Source of the DNA: Aphodosoma sp045600865
GTDB taxonomy: Bacteria > Bacteroidota > Bacteroidia > Bacteroidales > Paludibacteraceae
Reading direction: 5' to 3'
Assembly (NCBI GenBank): GCA_045600865.1
Contig: JAZRYS010000126.1
Location: forward strand, 1-39,668
DNA length: 39,668 bases
In this document: positions 33,972-39,668 of the stretch, piece by piece
Layout of the letters: every line of letters begins with the position of its first letter
How positions within the stretch are numbered: the first letter of the stretch is position 1
Notes under the pieces: generated by a model
The model's database searches: none
The model's input: the letters and a program-made list of their open reading frames with translations, nothing else
What the model was told of the DNA's origin: nothing
Position numbers and translations under genes: made by a program

Positions 33972-35171
33972 ATGAATGATAATCTTAAAAGTGCACTTGA
34001 GGAGTTGTTGAAGGAAATTATTCCTTTTGACAAAGCGCGGGAGGACGAACAAAAACAGTTTAATATTATGAAATCTATTAGATCCAGCAATGACGAAGTA
34101 CGTCTTCACTCGCGTTTTATCGCTTCTTTGCTTGATCCTGATGCTCCGCACGGGTTAAACAAGGAACCATTGAAATTGTTCCTAAGGCAAATAGGAGTAC
34201 CGGAAAATATTGCTGACGATGAAGGTCTATCAGTACAGCCAAATTATAACGACAAAAAGGAATATAAAGAAATGGATATCCTTGTCAGAACTAATAATTA
34301 TGCCGTTCTGATAGAGAACAAGGTCTTCGCAAAGGATTCAAATTATGCGGAGGATGGAGAAGAGAAGGATGATAAACACATTCTACGGCCTAAAAGGAAA
34401 GGACAGATTGAGAGATATTATGCCCGGTTAGTCAAGCCTGAATATAAAGGTCACGGACATTTTGAAGAAAAAAATGTTTACGTAAGATATCTTACTGTTG
34501 ATGGACATCTTGCTTCTAAAGACAGCACTGGAGAAAACCGAGATATAAATGATCCTCTGAAGTTCAAAGAACTACCTGAGAAAGTGATTGGAATAACTTA
34601 TGGAACACATATCCTGTATTGGCTTAGAGCACTTCTCTCAATTGAAAAAATAAACCCTTCTGTTAAAGTTATTATTGAACAATATAAAATGGCGGTTGAA
34701 GAATTGGCTAACGTAGTTAAAGAGAGGGAAAATATAGTGCAGACTATTGGAAATCTCTCTCTTGAAAAAAGGAAGGCTTTATCCACGCTCTTCCGTAATG
34801 AAAAAGATATTTGCTGGCACATAGCAGATTTGTTCTTTCAAGATTTATATAAAATGGTTATAGATAGTGGCAACTCTTTGTGGATGAAAGATGATAAAGA
34901 AAATGTTGAAGTCAAAGATATCTATGAGAGGATGCCTCATATACTTGATGACACAGTTGGCCCAAAAGGTGGAAAATCCACTGTTAACTTTTATTTCTCC
35001 AAGACTGACAAAAGTCCTGCATTGGTTCTCGATAAAGGAATTCTTAAAATTGATGACAAGGTGAAGATTGATTTCAATGATTTGAGCAGTCATAATACGA
35101 TAAACATATCAGAAAAAGAATACCGGGAAGAATTAGTGCTTCAAGTATTTAACGAAATGCAAGGCAAATGA
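33972..35171 (+). CDS. PD-(D/E)XK nuclease superfamily protein (PDDEXK_4-like)
   Basis: 399 aa. The first half matches the PDDEXK_4 layout: EVRLHSRFIASLLDP (42-56), the catalytic Asp in EMDILV (D102), ENK (E115-K117), and GQIERYY (144-150), where the conserved Gln sits. All expected catalytic residues are present. The C-terminal ~200 residues are a separate alpha/beta region, perhaps for substrate recognition. Such proteins often occur alone or in defence loci. Its stop overlaps the start of the WYL gene by four bases. Base composition is more AT-rich than the housekeeping genes, compatible with transfer. Confidence 0.85.
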   Translation: MNDNLKSALEELLKEIIPFDKAREDEQKQFNIMKSIRSSNDEVRLHSRFIASLLDPDAPHGLNKEPLKLFLRQIGVPENIADDEGLSVQPNYNDKKEYKEMDILVRTNNYAVLIENKVFAKDSNYAEDGEEKDDKHILRPKRKGQIERYYARLVKPEYKGHGHFEEKNVYVRYLTVDGHLASKDSTGENRDINDPLKFKELPEKVIGITYGTHILYWLRALLSIEKINPSVKVIIEQYKMAVEELANVVKERENIVQTIGNLSLEKRKALSTLFRNEKDICWHIADLFFQDLYKMVIDSGNSLWMKDDKENVEVKDIYERMPHILDDTVGPKGGKSTVNFYFSKTDKSPALVLDKGILKIDDKVKIDFNDLSSHNTINISEKEYREELVLQVFNEMQGK

Positions 35172-36088
35172 CTCCTATCACCACAATCCAACGATACGTT
35201 TGGTTACTCAATGAGTTGATGACATACGGTGCTTTGTCAATAGATGAAATCAACGACAAATGGGCAAGGTCAGACATTAACTATGCAGGAGAATGTGAGA
35301 TACCTCGACGTACCTTTTTTAGAATGAAAAACTCCATAGAGAGTATTTTTGATGTGACTGTCAATTACAATTCAAGAACCAAGAAATATAGCCTTGATGA
35401 AGGCTGTTTCAGCAATCCATTAAGCCAATGGATGATTGAAATGCTATCAGTAAGCAGTTTCATTCTTGGAAACAAAGAATTAAATGGAAGAATATTGGCT
35501 GAAGCTTATCCTTCTGCTTCGTTGCATCTCCCAGAAATAATAGATGCTATGAGAAAATCATGCACTCTGGTTCTGTCGCACAAAGATTACTTTGACAACG
35601 ATACGAAAGATATGGAAATAGAGCCACTATGCCTGAAGGCTTTCAAACGCAGGTGGTATCTGTTGGGCAAAAAAGCAAATGGGCGGAGCATGGAGATATT
35701 TGCTCTTGACAGGATATACAGCATTGCAACTACAAAGAGCCATTTCAATCTGCCCAAGCATTTTAATGCAGAAAAGTTCTTTAATGATTATTATGGAGTT
35801 CTTCTGAACGAAAAACCTACAAAAGTTGTCTTGTGGACTACTTCGTTAAGGGCAAGGTATCTTCGGTCTCTTCCTTTACATCATACTCAAAATGAGGTTG
35901 AAACAGTCAATGAGAGTGCATCACAAATGAACGATGGATATTCGGTATTTGAATATCATATAGCTCCTACATTTGATTTCATCCAAGAATTACGGTCCTT
36001 GGGTGCAGAAGTCAAGGTGTTGGAGCCAAAGCATCTTGCTGACTGCTTGAGATACGATGCTCAAATGGTGCTGGATTTATACAAATGA
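35168..36088 (+). CDS. WYL-domain transcriptional regulator
   Basis: 306 aa. N-terminal winged-helix HTH (about 1-75, with IPRRTFFRMKNSIES as recognition-helix region), the WYL domain (about 130-230, RRWYLLGKK with W163-Y164-L165, then FALDRIYSI with D181-R182), and a C-terminal WCX-like extension. WYL proteins bind nucleic acid or nucleotide ligands and often repress phage-defence operons (BrxR, CapW type). Overlapping by four bases with the nuclease gene, it most likely represses its own operon through the palindrome at 33036; this is inference. Confidence 0.92.
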   Translation: MTPITTIQRYVWLLNELMTYGALSIDEINDKWARSDINYAGECEIPRRTFFRMKNSIESIFDVTVNYNSRTKKYSLDEGCFSNPLSQWMIEMLSVSSFILGNKELNGRILAEAYPSASLHLPEIIDAMRKSCTLVLSHKDYFDNDTKDMEIEPLCLKAFKRRWYLLGKKANGRSMEIFALDRIYSIATTKSHFNLPKHFNAEKFFNDYYGVLLNEKPTKVVLWTTSLRARYLRSLPLHHTQNEVETVNESASQMNDGYSVFEYHIAPTFDFIQELRSLGAEVKVLEPKHLADCLRYDAQMVLDLYK

Positions 36089-36330
36089 CTCGAGTTCTCA
36101 ATCGTTGGATGAACTATTCAACATGGACTATCGTCTTAATCAAGCATTCAATGAGTTTCAATTCCGCAAATGGGCAAAACAAATGAATCTAAAATTCAGG
36201 ACTAATGGACATTTGTGGTGATGAGTTTTTCTCCTGCATTGGAAGGCCAGCCTTCCGATGTAGCGCAATTCCTTCTTATTCCAAGCTTTGGAACGAAAAT
36301 CTTACAATTGTTTTCAAAAGGTGACCCTCA
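36089..36330 (+). other. Gap with a decayed ORF and a hairpin
   Basis: Frame 36123-36221 reads MDYRLNQAFNEFQFRKWAKQ and 12 more residues; it is open further upstream and looks like the tail of a lost gene. A hairpin CATTGGAAGGC / GCCTTCCGATG lies at 36237-36260, and a palindromic TTCCAAGCTTTGGAA near 36280. Confidence 0.35.
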
Positions 36331-36500
36331 GGATTTTTGCTGAAACAATTGAAACAATTGAAATATGCAAGGGTCGTTCAGAGTAGAGAAATGGTCCAAA
36401 GTGCCTTTTTTGACCCTCTGCTAATTCTCTGCTAATTCTCTGCTAAAGAGTAGAGGAGGAGCAAAGGCATAGCAAAGTCATAGCGAAGGATCGACGGAAC
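36331..36500. repeat. Dispersed intergenic repeat, copy A
   Basis: Order: GAAACAATT reiterations, ATGCAAGGG, TTCAGAGTAGAGAAATGGTC, AGTGCCTTTTTTG, then a minisatellite of TCTCTGCTAAT (three copies), an AAAGAGTAGAGG hairpin arm and GCATAGC/GTCATAGCGAAGGATC words. Non-coding. Confidence 0.88.
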
Positions 36501-36572
36501 TTCTTCATTCCAAGCTTTGAAATGATTATCCCTGATGGAATATTTGCCTTTGCGAAAAAATCATTCAAACAT

Positions 36573-36603
36573 TTTGTCACCTCAGAAATTTATCGTATCT
36601 TCG
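36573..36603 (+). promoter_or_regulatory. Promoter of antitoxin gene
   Basis: TTTG at 36573-36576, a 19-base spacer, and TATCTTCG (one mismatch from consensus) at 36596-36603. Confidence 0.5.
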
Positions 36604-36620
36604 CAAAAATTTTGTTTACC

Positions 36621-36833
36621 ATGGCACAGTTAGTAGTATCAGTAGATGATATTTCGTTGTTACGAAATATTCAGAATGCAATTAGTTTATTGCGTGGTGT
36701 CAGCGAAGTCAAGTTGGCAACTGACGATAGCGAGATTTTAAACGAGACGACGGTGAAAGCTATCGAAGCTTCACGCAGAGGTGAATTGACATATTGTTCA
36801 GATTTCGATGATTATCTTGCAAAAGTGAAATGA
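36621..36833 (+). CDS. Putative type II antitoxin
   Basis: 70 aa from 36621 (MAQLVVSVDDISLLRNIQNA), with a short N-terminal strand-helix and an acidic, helical C-terminus ending SDFDDYLAKVK, as in antitoxins that wrap RelE-type toxins. The longer frame from 36522 passes through the promoter and is not used. The pair order, with the toxin ATG overlapping the antitoxin stop (ATGA), is typical. The toxin partner is broken, so the antitoxin is now an orphan. Confidence 0.72.
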   Translation: MAQLVVSVDDISLLRNIQNAISLLRGVSEVKLATDDSEILNETTVKAIEASRRGELTYCSDFDDYLAKVK

Positions 36834-36972
36834 AATATAAACTTGCTTTTACCAATCAGATTGTCGTGAGTGCCACATCCAGCCTGATTGGTTGTTGATT
36901 TATTCCAAACAAGACAGTATCCAAATCATCAAATTGCTCAGAACAGGCTCTCATTCGGATTTGTTCAAGTAA
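36830..36972 (+). pseudogene. Broken YafQ/RelE-type toxin gene
   Basis: Starts MKYKLAFTNQ, the usual first strand of such toxins, then shifts frame. From 36859 another phase reads DCRECHIQPDWLLIYSKQDS and ends LLRTGSHSDLFK, which is the C-terminal half of YafQ-like ribosome-dependent mRNA endonucleases, with the catalytic-region histidine motif RECHIQPDW. About 35-45 middle residues are missing. Clearly inactive. Confidence 0.85.
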
Positions 36973-37299
36973 GCAGAAGTACAAAGCTGCAAAAGAAAAT
37001 TGCCTGCTCCATATTATGGTACAGAAATTTGAGATATGTTTGTTTCTTGCGAGCAGCATTCGTCCAGAACATTGCCATCACTCGTTCTACTCTCGCTAAA
37101 TAGCGATGGTAGAACGAACAAAACTCCTGCGCTGATAGAGTACAAGTAAAGGAAAACGGCAAAGCTCTCAGACAAGTTTTTGGTATCATCTCGCATGGGA
37201 ATTAGAATTTCTTTAAATACCATCACCAGATTTTTGATTAGATAAATCAGGCTTCACCTTGGTATTTTTGAGTAAACTCAATTGCGTTCGGTTTGCACA
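36973..37299. other. Gap with hairpin, no supported gene
   Basis: A hairpin CGTTCTAC ... GTAGAACG with inner CGCT-AAAT-AGCG at 37083-37116. Two overlapping minus-strand frames of about 70 codons lack family features. The outward promoter box at 37395 suggests that a gene once lay here on the minus strand. Confidence 0.4.
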
Positions 37300-37372
37300 G
37301 ATTTTGAAACAATTGAAATAATTGAAACATGCAAGGGTGTTCGGAGTAGAGAAATGGTCCAATGTGCCTTTT
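37300..37372. repeat. Dispersed intergenic repeat, copy B
   Basis: GAAACAATTGAAATAATTGA, CATGCAAGGGTG, TTCGGAGTAGAGAAATGGTC, GTGCCTTTTTTG. Same order as copy A, but the minisatellite part is absent. Confidence 0.88.
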
Positions 37373-37394
37373 TTGTGTTCCTATTTTTTGCTTG

Positions 37395-37402
37395 CAAAGG
37401 TA
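37395..37402 (-). promoter_or_regulatory. Orphan -7 promoter box
   Basis: TACCTTTG on the minus strand; no intact minus-strand gene follows it. Confidence 0.4.
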
Positions 37403-37489
37403 CGAATGATTTTTGAACTTTGCAAGTTGTCTAAAAATGGGGGACTATTATATTGTCATGTTAAGCGAAAGGGCATTTTGTTAACATGT

Positions 37490-38581
37490 TCAGGCGTTCA
37501 TGTTAAGAAAAAGGTTTACTAACTGGACATTAATGTAGTACTTTGTTTTTCCCACCTTGGTGCATTCAAGCAATCCTGCCTCAACCATTGTATTCAGATA
37601 CTTAGATGCTGTCTGACGACTCACCATCATATCTTTCTCCATGAACTCTATCTTGGTATATGGGTGGAAGAACAAGTTGTTGAGAAGTTCATGTCGATAC
37701 TGCTTATCAAATAGATTTCTCAGCACTTTCTTGTATTCTGCCATCATAACAGAAATACTCTTTACGAGTTGTATTGTCTGATTGGCTGTTTCTTCTATAC
37801 CTTTAAGAATGAACAATATCCAATCTTCCCATTGCTTTGCATTCTTGCCTTCATTGTCACGAATTGCTTGAATCAGCTGGTAATACTCACCCTTGTTGTG
37901 CGTAATATATCTACTTAGGTAGAGTATGGGAAGATCCAGGCGCTCTGCAATAACAAGATAAAGTATGTTTATTATACGTCCTGTACGGCCATTTCCATCA
38001 AAGAAAGGATGGATGCTCTCAAACTGATGATGGATGATAGCAAGTTTTATCAATGGGTCAAGTTCGTCGTTATGAGTATTGATAAACTGTTCGAGATTTG
38101 TCATCAGACGTTCTATCTCATTATGTTCATGTGGTGGAACATAGACAACGACACCATCGTTTCTTTTCAGCTTTGTACCTGGTACACTTCTGAATCCGGC
38201 ACGTGTATTAACCAGTGATGCTTGAATTTCCTTGATCATATTGAGCGTGAGGATTCCTTTGCTCTTTACGAGTTCAAAACCTCGCAATATTGCCTCACGA
38301 TAGTTTAACACCTCTTTTGTTGAAGCATTAATTATCTCGTCCCTTACGTTAAGGCATGCCTTGTATAGGTCATCCTGTGTGGTCACGATGTTTTCAACTT
38401 CTGAACTATCTTTTGCCTCCTGTAACGTAAGCGTACTGATAAGGATATTCTCATTTGGTATGGTATGAGCCACTCCACGAAGTTCGGCAAGCTTCATGTT
38501 AGCCCTGTTCAATTGCTTCAGCACGGCCTTGGTTTCAAGGTCGAACGAAAGAGGAAGGTTGGGTATATTGTATGCTGTCAT
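37490..38581 (-). CDS. Fic family protein (AMPylase-type) with N-terminal inhibitory motif
   Basis: 363 aa. The Fic core HPFFDGNGRTGR (191-202) is complete, with catalytic His191 and phosphate-binding residues, preceded by the beta-hairpin flap region GVVVYVPP (143-150). The N-terminal helix contains SSEVEN (59-64), which fits the (S/T)xxxE(G/N) inhibitory motif of self-inhibited (class II) Fic enzymes. The C-terminal ~80 residues form a winged helix (KIEFMEKDMMVSRQTASKYL). It transfers AMP or another nucleotide to target protein side chains; the target is unknown. No promoter is visible directly upstream; it may be read from 38870. Confidence 0.93.
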   Translation of the reverse strand: MTAYNIPNLPLSFDLETKAVLKQLNRANMKLAELRGVAHTIPNENILISTLTLQEAKDSSEVENIVTTQDDLYKACLNVRDEIINASTKEVLNYREAILRGFELVKSKGILTLNMIKEIQASLVNTRAGFRSVPGTKLKRNDGVVVYVPPHEHNEIERLMTNLEQFINTHNDELDPLIKLAIIHHQFESIHPFFDGNGRTGRIINILYLVIAERLDLPILYLSRYITHNKGEYYQLIQAIRDNEGKNAKQWEDWILFILKGIEETANQTIQLVKSISVMMAEYKKVLRNLFDKQYRHELLNNLFFHPYTKIEFMEKDMMVSRQTASKYLNTMVEAGLLECTKVGKTKYYINVQLVNLFLNMNA

Positions 38582-38607
38582 ATTACTCTGCCCACAAATG
38601 AGGTTTA

Positions 38608-38862
38608 TTAAATTGCCATTTTATAATTGAATAGTTCTTCTTTATGTTCTGGAAACTTTTCGAGAGTTCTTACTACTGTTTGTAAGGTAAGCACATTTTT
38701 ACTTGACCTTCGTCCTCACCATAGTAATCCTTTTTACAAACATCTTCAAATTCCTCGTATGTTTTTAACTGAGATTTGTCGGTATTGGTTACATCATGTG
38801 CTGTTGCTGTCCATTTTGGTTTGGGGACGCTATATTCTTTACAGAAATGCTTGGGACAAATC
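38608..38862 (-). pseudogene. Small gene broken at a poly-A run, upstream of fic
   Basis: After the promoter at 38870 one frame reads CPKHFCKEYSVPKPKW up to CKKDYYGEDEGQVK, then a stop at 38673. A one-base shift in a run of five A (38696-38700) joins it to a second protein-like frame ending RTLEKFPEHKEELFNYKMAI and a stop at 38608. No start codon is visible after the promoter. Either decayed or misread; family not recognised. Confidence 0.4.
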
Positions 38863-38869
38863 GCCGCTG

Positions 38870-38877
38870 CAAAGTTA
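38870..38877 (-). promoter_or_regulatory. -7 promoter box upstream of fic region
   Basis: TAACTTTG on the minus strand, the nearest promoter ahead of fic. Confidence 0.55.
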
Positions 38878-39110
38878 CAAAATATTTTCGATGCAGTCTT
38901 GCTTTTTTGAGAAAAATAATTTTTGGAATATGAGCTGAGTGATAAGATGCTATAGAAGAACGGCATAAGATATGCTGGAATGTCATCGTTTGCTCATCAT
39001 TTCGCAAATTTTGAACCATCTCTATACCGAATTTGTATTGCTTCTGCGTGTCTGTAATATTAACTCCAAATCGGTCATCAGGATTTGTATTGGGATAACA
39101 CAATAGAGGA
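38878..39110 (-). other. Gap with a possible decayed minus-strand ORF
   Basis: A minus frame from 39103 (MCYPNTNPDDRFGVNITDTQ...) looks protein-like for about 45 codons, then loses character. Not enough to call a gene. Confidence 0.25.
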
Positions 39111-39310
39111 TCCAGGATTTTTGCTGAGACAAATGAGACAAGTGAGATTTTACCACCTGGCGAATGGTCGTTCGGAGCAGAGAAATGGTCTGAAGTGCCT
39201 TTTTTGTGCCTCTACTATTTCTCTGCTAATTGTCTACTATTTCTCTGCTAAAGAGCAGAGGCATAGCGAAGGATCAGCAAAGTCATAGCGAACTCACAGT
39301 TATGTTTCGA
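39111..39310. repeat. Dispersed intergenic repeat, copy C
   Basis: Shares CAGGATTTTTGCTGA, TCGTTCGGAGCAGAGAAATG, AGTGCCTTTTTTG, the TCTCTGCTAAT minisatellite, AAAGAGCAGAGG and GTCATAGCGAA with copy A. Ends near TTTCGATGGCGTTTC, a phrase also present at 18280. Confidence 0.88.
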
Positions 39311-39397
39311 TGGCGTTTCTCTTGAAAGTCTTGGTGCTTTTGCCGGGGTGCTTGTATGTATGTGTCAATGCGCGTTTTGAAACTGTAACCTTTTTCC

Positions 39398-39479
39398 TAT
39401 TTTCGCTGGTAAATAGATGATATGTAATCTGTTACGATGGTTACAGTTAATGGAATATCTGTAACCAACTGTAACTGTC
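39398..39479. repeat. Cluster of GTTACAGTT-type words
   Basis: ACTGTAACC, GGTTACAGTT, CTGTAACC and AACTGTAACT within 80 bases. GGTTACAG / CTGTAACC form a perfect 8-bp inverted repeat with a 12-base gap. Could be protein-binding iterons; no gene seen in 39311-39533. Confidence 0.5.
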
Positions 39480-39533
39480 TTGATTTACAGGTCGTGTGCA
39501 ATAATTTGAATATCAATGATATAATAGTTGTCT

Positions 39534-39554
39534 TGTCCTGAAATATGTTGACAC
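39534..39554 (+). mobile_element. Possible left terminal inverted repeat of an insertion sequence
   Basis: TGTCCTGAAATATGTTGACA starts with TG and resembles IS3-family ends (TG...GTTGACA). It lies 13 bases before a transposase start. The right end is outside the window. Confidence 0.45.
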
Positions 39555-39567
39555 AAATGAAACCACT

Positions 39568-39668
39568 ATGGGAAAAAGTATTTATTCTCGAGAAGAGAGA
39601 ATTGCAATTGTCAGAGATTGCATAGTCAACAAATTGTCAGACAGAGAAATAGAAGAGAAATATTGTCT
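39568..39668 (+). CDS. Transposase OrfA-like HTH protein, truncated by window edge
   Basis: 33 codons visible: MGKSIYSREERIAIVRDCIV, then NKLSDREIEEKYC. This is the N-terminal helix-turn-helix typical of IS3-type OrfA proteins (YSxEERxxIV...). Such proteins bind the element's ends and are usually joined to the OrfB integrase by frameshifting. Only the start is seen, so the family assignment is tentative. Confidence 0.6.
   Translation, partial: MGKSIYSREERIAIVRDCIVNKLSDREIEEKYC

Noticed and set aside
38009..38218. Plus-strand frame of 69 codons opposite fic
   Set aside because: Antisense shadow over the Fic motif.
1..39668. tRNA or rRNA genes
   Set aside because: No cloverleaf with TTCGANTCC arm or rRNA-like conserved stretch was found by eye; a covariance-model scan would settle it.

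Overview
The window looks like a piece of chromosome from a member of the Bacteroidales, probably Prevotella-like. The main evidence is the promoter type: most intergenic gaps carry the Bacteroidetes -7 box TAnnTTTG (usually TACCTTTG or TAACTTTG), in the best cases with a TTTG element 19-20 bases upstream, and genes start without clear Shine-Dalgarno sites. A BspA-type leucine-rich repeat protein, several small lipoproteins and a hutU-hutH pair of the Bacteroidetes kind fit this. Naming the genus is inference from gene content; no rRNA gene is present.

Left third (1-11 kb) is mostly housekeeping. A cut-off LRR surface protein (minus) is followed by a nucleoside kinase and RecQ (plus). Convergent to recQ is a minus-strand operon miaB-ddl-prenyl synthase-hypothetical, whose last product ends in a canonical-looking sliding-clamp-binding peptide. 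Divergent from miaB are rpmH and a PASTA protein-rluD pair.

Middle (11-26 kb): a gene-poor stretch of small exported proteins. It includes two tandem related lipoproteins (one frameshifted) and an operon of a membrane-tethered HTH regulator with two lipoproteins. Then come inverted repeats, a duplicated scrap of the hutH 3' end, the histidine-degradation genes hutH and hutU, a BadF-type sugar kinase with an AAA_14/DUF4143 ATPase, and a sulfatase-fold membrane protein.

Right third (26-39.7 kb): sbcD-sbcC, then accessory DNA. This comprises a DUF234-type ATPase bracketed by two copies of one palindrome; a truncated second AAA_14 ATPase that shares a 33-bp-period repeated leader with the intact one; a compact three-gene operon (helical unknown, PDDEXK_4-like nuclease, WYL regulator) that is a reasonable candidate for an undescribed defence module; an antitoxin with a wrecked YafQ-like toxin; a Fic protein; three copies of a dispersed intergenic repeat; and the first codons of a transposase at the right edge.

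The most unusual material is (i) the repeat architecture tied to the ATPase genes, (ii) the nuclease-WYL operon with a palindrome at its promoter, and (iii) the clamp-motif protein tail-to-tail with recQ. All functional links between neighbours are inferences from sequence and gene order.
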